From assembly GCA_037367405.1 (NCBI GenBank), contig JAZKJV010009784.1, forward strand, positions 1,364,001 through 1,428,000: a stretch of 64,000 nt of DNA. Direction: 5' to 3'. The notes beneath the pieces are model-generated. The model ran no database searches and was not told the origin of the DNA. It saw nothing but the letters and a program-made list of their open reading frames with translations. Each line of letters opens with the position of its first letter. The stretch's first letter is position 1. Made by a program: the position numbers and the translations under genes. Positions 45,601 through 58,467 of this stretch are shown here, one piece after another. This DNA is from Ottelia alismoides (taxonomy: Eukaryota; Streptophyta; Magnoliopsida; Alismatales; Hydrocharitaceae).

Positions 45601-47178
45601 TGATGAATATGTGATTCATTGACTTAATGTAAATTTTTTAACTTAAATACATGTTAAAGCATCAACTAAATACTCCTAAAATAAAGGAAGTGATAAAATA
45701 CAATTTACAATATATTGAAGTTGTTGTGTATAGTTATCATTTGAATAAGTCCAAGAAATAGTACAAAATAAAAATTGTGAAAATAATGAGTTAAATCTTG
45801 TGTATATTCTTGAAATAACTCAAACTTCAAATATTTTTAGTAAATTCGTGTTAACTCGAATTGATATGAAATCAACTCCAATGTATACAAATCAATAATC
45901 TAAATAAACAAAAAAGTGCTAAACATTTGCTAACTTGTATATATGGAAAATAACCTTAAATCCTGGTTATCGTAAAACCACATATCTTCTACACATAGTC
46001 TCGTATGAATACGTATTCACTTTCCAATTGATGTACATCAAAGTATCTACAAAACATGATCAAGTTGAAAGGAGAAAGAGTTCATATGGAAAACTTGGAT
46101 TTTAGTAACAAATTGTACATTATATATATTTACTAACTTTAATATATTATTTTATGCATATAATTTATCATTTTTATTCATTTCTTTTATTTATTATGTG
46201 TTTTAATAAACTACATACAAATAAACTCCAATGAAATATAAATTAGCGAAAAGGAGGTGCTATGACTATGTATATAGTTTTGTATATATGTCTCCCTTTA
46301 TTTATTTCTTATTTGGTAAAAAATACAAAAGTATTATGTGCAATTATTATTTTTGTATTTTGTTTGATTTTATTTTTTATATATTTTTATTAAATTAAAG
46401 AGAAAAATGTAAATTATACCTATAAAATACCCTAAAATTTGTATCTTTTAAATACAATTTATGCTTCATGAAAGTCGTAGATTCATTGAGATCAATAGCT
46501 TTCTTGCTGATGATTTTCTCATTTGGAGCCATTTTCTTTTCTTTTTTATTATTTTGTACAAACTTTCTCAAGTCAATTCCTAGTTTATCTCACCTAATTG
46601 GTCCTCCGCTCGCTAGCAGCTACCCATTTGAATCTAGTCAACTCCAGGACACCCATTCACCCAGCAAATATAGTAATGACATATCACCCTCCAAAGTAAA
46701 TCGCATTGTCATTTAAGCCCTCCTCACATTCTCCCCTATACTTTCTCTACTCATTACACACACCCATGTTCACCACATTGCCTCCGAACTACTGGCAATC
46801 CCTTTTGTCAAAACCCTAATCTCCCCCTCATCCATCGATGATCAATAACCATGATAGCCATGTTGCCCTTCACTTCCCTCATTCATCAGCTTCCACTAAA
46901 CAAAAAGAGAGCCAACCCTATTTGCTTTGTTATCTGTCAAGCGAGAACATGAGTGCCACCAGCCTAGAAGACACCTACAGTGATAGTGAGAGGGATTTTT
47001 CTTGAGTGATGACGGCTAGCATATCTTCTAAGGTGAGATCTGGTGTATACCACTATGATGAGTTGCACAAAGTTTGCCTAGCCTTGGTCCTGACCACAAT
47101 TGGGACCTAGAGGCGATGATTACTAGAGCTTTAAGCTCAAGCAGCATAGGCATCACATCCCATGTATACTTTATTATC
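45601..47178 (+). repeat. Gypsy LTR, copy G, truncated by the next LTR
   Basis: It starts TGATGAATATGTGATTCATTG, the terminal stem-loop with two arm mismatches. It follows copy F (18797) block by block over the first kilobase, including GCTAACTTGTATATATGG and GTAGATTCATTGAGATC. The GC-balanced part (46.5-47.2 kb) ends abruptly where copy C begins. Confidence 0.6.
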
Positions 47179-50100
47179 TAATGAATCCATGATTCATTAA
47201 CATTTCTGTTGTATTTATCTTAAAAACATTAACAAATACATGTAAATATGCATCAATCCTCATCTTTTTATGAAAATACCATTCATTAATAAAATGTCTT
47301 TTTATGTATTAAAAAGACATAAAAAATAAATAAAAGAAAAGAAAGGAAGACTAAAAATATGTATATATTATACAGGAGGGATACAACACATCTATAAGAT
47401 ATGTTTATATGAGCTAATCCCCGATATCAAGTCAGTATGGATTGGTCGACAAACAACAAAATAGGGGGAGATAAGGAAGAAAACACCAAAAATAACTAAC
47501 CTTGTACATCATACACTAAATCCATGTATTTATTATTTATATACAATCTTCAACTAATTTTAATTAATTCATATGTACATATTTTTCTAACTATTCTCAC
47601 ATGTGTTTATAAAAATATATATAAATATAATCATAAAAAATCCAACATGTATATATGCTAAGAAATCTGATTTACAAAATATCATTTTCTCAACTTTCGA
47701 ACCCCATAACTTCTTCATACAAACTCCAATTTCACTTTACTCACATTTAAAGTTCATAAAATAATATTTTCTATTTAATGAAGACGATTTCATTAAAGTC
47801 GGAGTTTGTTTGCAATAGGTCATTTTTGGACCTAGTGACAACTAGATTTCTCGGCTATTTATTATGTATACTACTTTATAGAATAACTGATTTTCTATTT
47901 TTTATTAATTTTATGTTCTTGTCGATTATTTATAAAATAAAACCAAAAAACCCTTATTTAATATTTTAAATAAATAAAAAATACTAAAAAAATAAATGAA
48001 TTTGAACTACTGTGCACATATCTTTATTTAATAATATATGAAAATTAATTTATTTATACCTATAAAAATTCCCACAACACTTATTTATTATTGTATTAAT
48101 TAATGAATATAAAAATGATATCTTATTTATTAAAATATCTAATTAAAAATGATAGAGCTATTTATAAAGTATAATATACATATATTTATTAATATTATAT
48201 TCTCATATCATAAAATATGTATTATTTTAAAATATAAAATATATCATAATTTAGATAATTTAATTATTTGTATTTTTTATTTTTATGCTAAGCTAAAATA
48301 ATGTGATTTACTACTTAATACATAGCATATACTACATTCAATTTCTGATTTATGTGGTGTTGACATTGTGTCAGCAGTACGTCCTTACTCCCAAGAATCT
48401 GTTGATGTTTTGTTCTAACAGTCGGCATTCACCATTTTGTCATGCCTCCATACCTTTTCTTAACTCTGATCTAACCCGTCTAATCTACTTTCCTAACTAC
48501 CACAATCCATTTGAAAAATATAAAATCAATTTCACTGAAAATTAATACACAATGTGCTCGAGACACACAACACAAAAATCAAAATAAAAACTTTACAGAC
48601 ATGTATCTTCTCTATATTGTATCAAAATTGACCAATCTCACCTTTAATTATATATAAATTTTAATAAGCTATTTATGAAGTTAGTTTCATTCAATTTGGA
48701 GTTAAGAAGCAAAAGCTTGGTTTTGGGCCATCGTTGTGTAATATACTTGTAAATTGTATTCAATATATTTATTCGTTATATTTTACACTTTATTTTATTT
48801 TTATAAAATTTTATATATTATTTAAAACATTTAGACATAAATAAATAAAAATAAAATCATCAAAAAGAAAATAAAATATATAAATCGTGTCAATAAATAG
48901 ATAAAATACACCTATATATACTTATAATATATGTGTACATAATTTACTAAGCATACAAACAAATTAAAAAATATAACAAAAATAATTAAATGTTTATTGA
49001 ATACAATAAAAAATATATAAAATACATGTATTTAATAATAAAATACATATTACCAATTAAAGATAGAAACATCACATGTAAATTTACTGATATTTAAACA
49101 TGTAAATATTAACTAACAATAAATAGCCTCGAAAAAAATAAAAATAAGAATAAAATATTATATAAAATTACAAAAAAATCATGTTTTCACTAAAAATTAA
49201 TAATATTGTTATCGTATTAATAAAACATTCCATCTTAGGATTTTTTCGGTTGGTCCACGTTGACCAACCCGAGCAAACCCTAGTTGACCTCGGTCAACTA
49301 GCCCCCTCTCTCTTTCTCGAGCATCAGGCGTGTCAGACCCCGATTTTCGCCATTTTTTCTGCTCAATCTCACCATTCTCTGATTTGGCGTGTTGAGCGAT
49401 TCCTGGAGATGTGCCACCCTTGATTCATGTCCAAGCCTGAGATTTCATTGATCTTCATCAAGTCAATAGAAATCATCATCACATTTTCCCTCCTCGAGTA
49501 GCCTATAAAATAAGTTTCCCCACCTCCTATCCAATTTTGATCCCTCTTCTTTGGTTCTTAGCCCCTCAAATCTTCTCAATTGAGTTATTGTTGGTGATAG
49601 GAGTGCAACCCATCGATTTGTAGTAAGGAAGAGCATCGGAGGAGGAGATCCAAGCCCATCACTAGAGTAGCCACTGATGGTTCCGCCTTTTCTACTCCGG
49701 TTGAATTGAGGAATGTTGTTCCATTCTTAGGTAATTTCTTAGGTATATTTTCAATTCTAGTATTCAATTTAGCCTTTAATCTTTAATCGAAAACCACCCA
49801 ATTGACCTGAAGCTTAATCTCTAGGTCAAATTCTACCATCTCAGATCGTGTCTCTGACCCTTGTTCAACGCATATCATGCCCCTTCGTGTGATCCATATT
49901 TTTCCCTTTGTAATCAGCCTGAATACATCCGAGATATGACAAATAGAAGTTCACCTCCGCCACCTCCACTGGAATTTCCCCATTCCATCTCCCTTTTGCT
50001 TCCAGCTTCAATCAAAAGGATGAGGCAGTCAGCTCTTGAGCCCAGGAGTGTTTTGGTGTAGGTATTGTGGCTTGGCGATATCTAGAGAATAGATGAGGAT

Positions 50101-52200
50101 TTGGAGCACCTTCAGGTCACTAGATCACAAAGGAGTCCCGGATTCTCCATCGAGTCACCTTAGCTTCATCGGAGTAGTCATGCACTTGTGAAAGGTCCCC
50201 AGGAACTCGTAGCCATTGTCGGAGTAAGAGAGAAACCGGAGATCCAAGAAACATCAAATCCAAGATCGCCTCACATGAGTTCATTGGTTGTACTTGCATG
50301 CCCCTCACTGACCTACAGATGAAGAACACAACCAGATCTAATATGTGCCTTCCATTTTATTCGAAGGCGTATACGTTAAAAAACCTCTGATCCTCCATGT
50401 GACTTAAAACAACGGGATCCATCAGGTTTTGAAGGGGTAATTTGCATATATACCCTTTGCATTTTTTGTATATAATTAATAATTTTATAATACTTAATTA
50501 TGTTCAAAACTTTATGGACAAATTGCATGTAAGCCCTTGGAACATCTAGATATTGCACTTTAGTCCTTTGTCTGGTCAACTCAAGCGGACCCCCAAGTGA
50601 GTGGACATTTGCATTGGTACCCTTGTGGCTTTTATAACTGTAGTTTAATATTAAAAATTTTAATTTCAGTACAAAGTTTGTGGTGTTTTTGTGCGTACTC
50701 CTCTGGCTTTATTTTATATTGCATAAATACCCCTGCCAGCTTGATTTATTTTTATTTTTGCATTTCTATTTTCTTAAAAAAGCTCTTATACTTCAAAAAA
50801 TCTGTAAAAATAGTAGTAAATGTCTACATGGATGATTATCATCGTCATATTAGTTATTTAGCATTTTTATTGCATTTACTATTTATTAAAAAATCAAAAG
50901 AAGCTATTTTATTCCCTACTTGACTTAAAAAATACAAAAAAAGTATAAAGCTCCTTTTCAAAATTCCAAAACATTACTGACTATTTATTATCCTATTTTA
51001 TCATTGTATATCAAAAATCACAAAAATATCAAAAGAAACTCAAAAAATTAACAAATCCTCGTTAATCTTAAAAAAATATAAATTATTTTCAAAAATCTCA
51101 AAAAATAGTTTCTATCCCATATTTTATATATAAATATAACCATATTTTAAAAATAGTTTTGAGAAATTTTGGACCAATTTACTATTTTTAATCCTCCAAG
51201 CTTATTTAAATAGTTCATGTTTTGGACTATTTCTGATTTTAAAAATACAAAAATTAGTAAAAAAATCCCAAAAAATCTAAAAAATAGAGGAATATTTGAA
51301 ATATATAAATATTTTATTTGGTGATTTTTAACTATAAATATATGTATTTATGATTAGTACACCCTATATAGAATATATATACATATATAGTAATATATAT
51401 ACTTATTGTCATTAATTATTCTAAATACCCTAAATATACTTTAAATACTTAAAAAATAAAAAGTAATGTTCTTATTGGTATTTTCTTATTTTTTATATAT
51501 TTATTATATGTATTCTATTGTATTTTATCTATAGTCTACAAATTATACTATATACACATATATACTCTTATATTTACATATATGGGTTCAATGGGGCTAC
51601 CCCCGCCCCATTTTCGACTTTTTTTTATTTTTTTGAAAAAACATCACCATGTATATTTATCTATATGTCCCTCCTATATGTCATTCAAATTTCATTAGAA
51701 ACAAAGACTCCTATGCCCTTCATCTAAAACATGTCAATTACAACAATGCATGGACCGTTAAAATTACATGTTCTAGAGGGGGATATAAAAGTCTCTGTTT
51801 CGGACGAAACTTGAATGGCGTATTGGAGGGATATATAGATGAATATACATGGTGATATTTTTCAAAAAAATAAAAATATTTATGGAAACATAGAGGCGGG
51901 GCAACCCCATATTAAAAAAATAATTAAAAATAAGGAATTTTAAAATTAAAATAATATAAAAATATTAAATAATCAAAAACTCACAAAAAACATTGAGTAA
52001 TATTGTGCATATATATACATACATACATTATTTAGAGATAAATAATATACACTGTTAGGCCTCTTGTTCCCTAAGTTTAACACCCTACCATTCTTGTTCA
52101 CTATACACACTTATTTGTAGGATTTTATAATAAATTTTGATCCACATTATTTTGCATTACTTTATTATTGTTGTGGGTTGATTGTTGTTTGAATTTGGAG
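47179..52200 (+). repeat. Gypsy LTR copy C, composite, carrying a foldback MITE
   Basis: It begins with the perfect stem-loop TAATGAAT-CCATG-ATTCATTA. Blocks match copy A: the AAAATAGGGGGAGATAAGG block, TTCATT...TCGGAGTT, the GTTGACC...GGTCAACTAG region at 49.25 kb, and the TTTGCAT...ACCCTTG stretches near 50.4-50.7 kb. A segment around 47.68-47.83 kb is repeated at about 48.60-48.75 kb, so two LTR copies or an internal duplication are joined here. The AT-rich second half resembles 3.5-4.3 kb. It ends near CGGTTGCCTTAGCGA, as copy A does. Confidence 0.5.
51584..51908. mobile_element. Foldback MITE, copy 3 (about 325 bp), inside an LTR
   Basis: Arms GGGTTCAATGGGGCTACCCC and the complement of GGGCAACCCC enclose the same inner arms as the copies at 30996 and 33664: TTTTTTGAAAAA[AT]CATCACCATG, TATATGTCCCTCC, TTTCAT[TC][AG]GAAAC, apex near GGACCGTTAAAATTAC. 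No clean 9-bp duplication is visible. Confidence 0.65.
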
Positions 52201-52943
52201 TTCGTGATCGGTTGCCTTAGCGATAGTGTTCTCACCTTGTGTAGAACAATAGACTGACCCGGGTTCCCGATACAACAGTTGTAGGACTATACAAGGAATC
52301 AATCTTCTTCGATCGAATCTTTCTAGAGTCGAACCAATATACCTCCTTGCAGGTATCAACCATATGGAGGCTTTCATGAACATCAACTGGAGTGATCTGT
52401 CGCTTTGATTTGAATGACATCGTCATCCAATCAAACCTATAGGACCAATTCACCATTCTAGAACCCTAGCAGGTGCTCGGACTTTAGATCTTTCATCTTC
52501 CTCACCGTAGGAGAACTCGAAAGGGGTAAATGATCCTTTTCTGTCCCTGGCAGAGGACCTCAGTAGACATCGTCTTCAATGTCGTCTTCGGAATCAAGAA
52601 ATCGAAGCCCTCGTCGTCACCCTTCCCCTAATTTATAGAAGAACACCTAGAATAGAAGAATAACCCAGGTCGAGCAATCTCTCAATGTGTGTCCTTATCG
52701 CACGATCCAAATCATGCCATCCAATCTAATCTCCACAGCTTATTCTGAAGTGGTGGAGAAATTGTAAGAAGAGCCCAGCTTCTCTCTAGGAAATATAGGC
52801 CACCACAGTACTTTTAGTTATTTGCAAATAGGTCTCTGTGTAGGGACCTAATAGCAAATAAATTATTTTTTCTTACATTTAGGTCCCTGACCAAGAACCA
52901 AATTTCAAAACTCTTTTTATTTGCTTTACACTTGTACCCATGT
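52201..52943. other. Unassigned LTR-like sequence left of the solo LTR
   Basis: No protein motif. It contains TAGGTCTCTGTGTAGGGACCTA (52829-52850), related to the larger palindrome inside the adjacent solo LTR. The pre-insertion sequence is restored by joining GTACA at 52944-52948 to 55922. Confidence 0.4.
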
Positions 52944-52948
52944 GTACA
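52944..52948. repeat. Target site duplication GTACA (left) of the solo LTR
   Basis: GTACA is repeated exactly at 55917-55921 on the other side of a TGATGA...TCATCA bounded repeat. Confidence 0.75.
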
Positions 52949-55916
52949 TGATGAACGTCGAATTCGCCTCTTTAATAATGTGGAATTATGTCGTAGTACA
53001 AGAGGCGAATTCGGTTCAACAAAAACCACAGACTTTGAATGCTGTGGAATATTTATACTTGGCAAGTGTACCAAGGTCGAACACAGGGACACAGCTGCTT
53101 AATTATGGCTTTTGAATTTTGATTCATGAAGTTCACTGCGATTTAATCTCATTTTCAGGTCCATATGCAAAGTGATGCTATGATGCATGCATTTTTTTAG
53201 AGATTTTTATGCAAGTTAAGAGATGCATGTGCGAATATGCAAGAGAAATTATACACAGATCAAATGCTACAATTATACCCTAAAACAAGAGCAACACAAT
53301 ATAGAATGAAGTTAGAGTCTAATTGAACACATCATTAAAAATAGGTCATCAAATCCAGCAAGACAAATAGAACATGGTCCCATTTTAACATAAAAATTCA
53401 CTTAATTTAAAACAGTGTCAAATGAGACAAATAAGTATGCTAGATTGTAGAGGACAAAATAAGGATCAAAACGACACTAAAATCATGCAATTTGGACCCA
53501 CGATGCTCAAGTTATGCTAAAAACAGTGCAAGGGCATAATTGTAATAAAAATGCAATAAAATAAAGAGATAAATAATGCATTTAGGTCCCTGGAGGGACC
53601 TAAATGCAAATACCAAAAACCGCCTGGCCTGGATGAAATTTTCCCATATGCGCGGGGGCCTTTTTGTAATTTTGGAAAACTTTGAGGGCCTCCCTGTAAA
53701 TAACCCCAGGCGCGCACGTGAGGCACGCGCCTGGAGGACCATTCTGCAATTTCCATAAACTCCGGGGTCTTTATCGCAAATTACCCAGGCCTCACGTGCG
53801 CTGCACGTGAGGGGCCAGGCTCGGAAGGGGACCTCAGCTTCGTGCCACGTGGCTTCCTCTAGAGGTTTGGAGCGACGCTCGGATGACCCGAGCCTGTAGG
53901 TCGGGGAAGAGGCTCGGGTCCACCACGTGGCTGGATCATAGCCGTCCGATCCGGATGATCGGACGGCATCTGTGCTTCTCTCTCCGTCGCGGCCCACCGG
54001 AGGAGACTGGGCTCCGATGAGCTCCCTTGAGCTCCGCCAGTCATCGCGAGGTCCTCCGAAGATCGGAGAAGGAAGATGAGGCCCTCGCGAGGAAGCTGGT
54101 GGCGATGTGGTGCTCCGGTAGCATGAAGAAGTGCAGATCGAGGAAGAGCTGCCGGTGGCGGAGCTGTCGATCGGAGCGGAGTGACTTGCTCCGGCTATTG
54201 AAGATACCTGCAGGGGGTTAGCGATAGCCGAAGCGTGCGAGTGAGTGAGTGAGAGTGGAGTGAGGTGAGGAGCCGAGCGGAGGTGAAGAAGGTGGCGGCT
54301 CTGGAGCTACTTCTCCGGCGAGGTGGAGAAGGAGATGGTCGAGCGAGGGAGGTCCTGGATGAGGGGAAGAGGGTCGGCGAGGTTCACTGGTGGTAGGCGG
54401 AGCTAGTGGGTGGATCAGATGAGAGTGGAAGTAGTTGTAGGTGGTGTAATTAATCAGAGAAAAATCAAGAAAAGCGAAGATGAAAATCTCCTCGCCGGAG
54501 CGAAGAGATGGCGGGGGCATCGGCCTGGGATTGAGCTCTGATGAGCTCCGGGGTCTTCGCACGACGGGGGCGACTGATCCCCGGTGCTCAGTGGTGGCCA
54601 GAGCCACCAGGACACGGCGACGCTCCGCCATGGGTCGACACCAGATCTACACCATTATCGCCTCGACATTCCACCCCTCCGCTGTCACCGGAGGGGCGGA
54701 GGAAGCTAGATGAAGACCCAAAAAGGTGGACGAGCAATGACGGTGGCGGGCGAAGGAGATTTATAGGAGGCGGAGGCTGACGTTACAGAGGTGCGGGGCT
54801 ACTTTGAACGGTGTGTTAATGGAGAGGGGGGTTACGGCAAGGGAAGTGGATGGTGGCGCGAGGAAGACGGAGGGAAGGGCTTCGAAGGAGAGGCGTTATG
54901 AGAGGGAGAGGTAGCCGGAGATGGCTGCCAAAAAAGGAAGGGGGCGGCTTGGGCTGAAGCGTAACGTCTGGGGGAGAGGGGGGTTACGGAGGTTGAAGAC
55001 GGTGGAGGACCGTTGGATCTGACGATACAACGGCTGGGATTGAGGCGCGGATGGATGGCTGGGATCAGATCCAAAGATCTGATCACACGGTTGGCGTTGA
55101 GGCGGTGATGAGCGGTCCCGATGAGGAGATGGGTGAGATCCAACGATAGTGGATAGAAGGGTGACGTGGAGCAAGGAGAGGCGTTGGATGGTTCGAAGAT
55201 CTGACGGTGGAGATGGAGGGAAGACGTGGCAGGTGTAGGACCATTGGATGAAGATGAGATCGAAGGGCTGAGATTTAGGCGCTAAGTAGTGGCTTAGATT
55301 TGATCTGGAGATCAGATCGGGCGGCTGAGGGATGATGCATGGTGAACGGTGAGGATGGAAGCAGGGGAAGGGAATCTAACGACCCAGATTGGGCGCCAGG
55401 TGGCGGGAAGGAGAGCGGGCCACGTGGGCGGCCCAGAGGGCGCCATGTGGCCCAATCAGATTAATTCAGAAATAAAAAACAAAGAAAAATATAAAAGAAA
55501 TAGTTAGAGGCTGAATTTGGAAAAAGTCAAAACATAAAAGTTGCTCGTCTCGACGAGATCTTCAACTTTCATGTTGGACAAAAAGCCAAAAGAGGTCATT
55601 TGTTCAAAAGCTATTTTTGGGGGTATTTTCAAGGGGATAAAAACACCGATTTTTGTGGTTTTGAATTATTTTGTATTTTTTTAGTGGTTTTAAAGGTCAG
55701 TTAGTTATAGACAACTTATCTACCTAATTTTTAGGGGTTTTTGAGTGATAAAATAATTACAGAAAAATAAGGGCAATTAAATACACAATAATTAAAGGTT
55801 AATTATACACAATATGGTACATGATAAAAATAGAGAATTAGAGGATAATTTTATTGGCTTGTTTAAGCAGGGATTTTAATAAGGAGTTTTTAGCATGATG
55901 AATACGAGATTCATCA
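52949..55916 (-). mobile_element. Solo Gypsy LTR, 2,968 bp, minus orientation
   Basis: On the minus strand it starts at 55916 with the perfect stem-loop TGATGAAT-CTCGT-ATTCATCA and ends at 52949 with ...GACGTTCATCA. It is flanked by GTACA. Orientation follows from its first 400 bp matching the plus-strand LTR at 63576. The middle (53.6-55.45 kb) is GC-rich and holds many spurious frames. Near its 3' end is a perfect 14-bp stem (52959-52972 with 53000-53013). No internal region accompanies it, so it arose by LTR-LTR recombination. Confidence 0.8.
53577..53608. repeat. 32-nt palindrome in the solo LTR
   Basis: TGCATTTAGGTCCCT, GG, AGGGACCTAAATGCA: a perfect 15-bp stem with a 2-nt spacer. A shorter related form lies at 52829-52850. 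Confidence 0.9.
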
Positions 55917-55921
55917 GTACA

Positions 55922-56675
55922 TTGCGAACATTGGATACTCTTTGGACGTTACTTTTCATCGATTTTTCTAGGGTAGTTAGCTTACTACCCTAGTGAGGTT
56001 TTATTATATTTTTCATGTATTTTTCTCTCTTTATTAATGAGTTTTAATTTGTCAAATTTCGTCTTGTTTTGAGTTTCTTGTGCGTTGTCCTCGAGCATGT
56101 GGTTCGTTTTTTAATCGTTTCGTCTCTATACATAGTATCGCCTATATTTTTATATTCACCTATATCTACTATATTGTGTATGTTTTGAAAATCTATTCCT
56201 TTTTTTGAAAAATAAAAATTCATTTTCTTTCTTTTCTTTTTCCATTATATTAGAATAGTATATTTCCCTATATACCACCTATTATATAGTATCATCTTTT
56301 TGCAAAATTAATCATTTTTGAAATCAAATAAAAATAAAAAACAAAAATAATAATAAAAAATCCAAAATATAAAACTCAATAAAAATAAGAAAAGGTAAAA
56401 AATGAAAAAACAATCCTTTTTGAGGAAGAAGAAAATTAAAATCACATAAATAATCCCTCTCAAAAATCCGAGTATAATTTCTATCTCCTTGTGTTCAACT
56501 CAAGAACACTTAATAACTAGTAACAATAAGACAAGAGAGAGGCATTTTTCCTTCTATTCATCTTCTCTCTCTTTTAGTTTATTGGAATTTGTTTAATAAA
56601 GCGCTTATCTCTCCGCGGTTTACTAAAGCCAACAACAACATTTCTTTTTAATCGCGAGGTCGAGCGTTCTCATCA
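55922..56675 (+). repeat. 3' end of a Gypsy 5' LTR, copy D
   Basis: The LTR end is fixed by ...TTCTCATCA at 56675 followed by AAA and a primer site. The LTR was interrupted by the solo LTR, so its left part lies before 52944. It contains a perfect 10-bp stem, CTAGGGTAGT/ACTACCCTAG (55968-55993). Otherwise AT-rich. Confidence 0.6.
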
Positions 56676-56678
56676 AAA

Positions 56679-56696
56679 TGGCGTTGTTGCCGGGGA
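56679..56696 (+). other. Primer binding site, tRNA-Asp type (Athila/Tat-like)
   Basis: TGGCGTTGTTGCCGGGGA matches the 18-nt complement of the tRNA-Asp 3' end (TGGCGCCGTTGCCGGGGA) except for CC changed to TT. It starts three nt after the LTR end. This primer usage is typical of the Athila/Tat branch of plant Gypsy elements. Confidence 0.8.
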
Positions 56697-58467
56697 GGCT
56701 TAGTCATACTTAGATTTTTTAGATTTATTTTGTTATTTTTCTTTCTTCTCTCTTTTTCTCGGTTTCTCTTCTTTTTTTCTCAGATTCTTCTTTTTTTCAG
56801 TTTTTGTTGTCTCATGTTTCTTAGTTTATATCGATTTTCATCTGTTTCGAATTTCTTTTCGGCTTCTGATTTATCTTGATTTTTTTATTTCACTTATTAT
56901 TTGTTTGTGGTGACGAGTAGTGCAAGGCCTGCAGGATCAGACGATTTCTTTGAGAACCAATTCAGTTGAGAGATTAGAGACCGAGCTCTTTCTATATGTG
57001 CGGGTTGAAGAGGATTAGCATGAGTCAGTTATGCCCTATTTTTTTATTTTTTAGAGACATTATTTTTCTATTTTCTTTGTGTGAGAAGGACTTTGCCCAT
57101 TTTCTATTTTTGTGAGAGAGGAAGAGGCACTTGTTTGTTTACGCATTTTGTAGAGAGGGGTCCACTAAGGACATCCCGCCTTGTACCCAAACTTTCACAC
57201 TTTTTCTCATGGTTTGTTTTGCCAAGTGCCAATGCACTTGGTGAACCTTAACGTGGATTTTGATTTTCACGCTTTTTCTTTGATTCAAGTGATTTCGTGG
57301 AGCTTAGGGGTGTATGCTTGCATAATTAGGCGGTTAAAGTAGAACTCATTAATCCACACTTAGGCATAATCCACATTTTTGATAAAATATTTAATTCTTA
57401 CACTAGAGCTATCTGTTTAGGGTATGGTTTCTCAGCTTTTGCGTGCATTAGATTAGGTTTTCAATTGTTTGTGGATCATTTGCACACAGAGTGCTTGAGA
57501 CAGGTATGGCTTCTATCCCTGTATGCATCATGATTTTTCGCAACATTCTAAGATTCTCCCCCTGTGCAACACTTTTTTCACAAATAAAGGAAATCTGACT
57601 TTCCGTTATTTTGTAGAAATTAAATACAAAAAAAGTGAAAACCTAAAAATAAAAAAGTTTTTTTTATTTTGAAACTTTTACAAAAAATAAAAATACTAAT
57701 TGGACTTAATTGCTTTGGGAGAGAACCCCCCCCCATTGTTACAGGTACTTACTTCCGGACAGAGCAGGGAGGACATGACCCTAAGGACTAGAGCCAAAAT
57801 TCCTGGACTTGTGCCTTAAGTACCCTTGTATCATATTTAGATATGCAGTTGCAACTATAAGCACTTACCCTGACCATAGAAAGTCATTTTGGTGTACTTC
57901 GCTTCACATTCTCCTTTGGTCTTGGTATAACCCGGTAGACGGGGCAGATGGTTCCATTATTTGGGAGAGTGTGCGACGTACAATGGATGACACAGAGGAA
58001 CCACCTGAGTCTGTCTGAAATAACTGCTCGAATCACCTAACTAAAATTGAAAATTAAATGACCAAACTCTTACGGTCATCACTATGTGAAGCTGGTGAAT
58101 TGGGGGTTTGTTATTGTGTTTGTTTGTGGTATGTGTATGCTTCCACATCCTACATGAATTCCATCTATCTCTTGTTTTGCATCTTACTCCTATCTATATT
58201 ATTTTGGTATCGAAGATGACATGCTGACGGTCTTTACGCTCGGACTTCGTGATCCTTCGATCTTCCGCTGTCTCACGTACATCTTCACAGGCTCGAGATG
58301 ACCTTCTCAATTCCACATAGTCTTGAGGTAAGTCAGACCCAAACTCCCTTGCCTCCTAGCCCTTTAGTCAAGGACGACTCTCACCTCAAAAATTCTTCTT
58401 CTCCTCCTATACAGTTTTCAATGAGTTCTTACGAGGTTTTTTCCTTTCTTATCAGTTGATTGACATC
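56697..58467 (+). other. Leader region of Gypsy element D
   Basis: About 1.8 kb of T-rich, non-coding sequence between primer site and gag, a normal arrangement for Athila/Tat elements. It contains a perfect 8-bp stem-loop CCAAGTGC-CAAT-GCACTTGG (57222-57241) and a poly-C run (about 57727-57735). Confidence 0.5.

Noticed and set aside
54218..54631. Several long GC-rich frames between 53.5 and 55.2 kb on both strands
   Set aside because: They sit in the GC-rich centre of a solo LTR, overlap in many frames and lack motifs; high GC lowers stop frequency.
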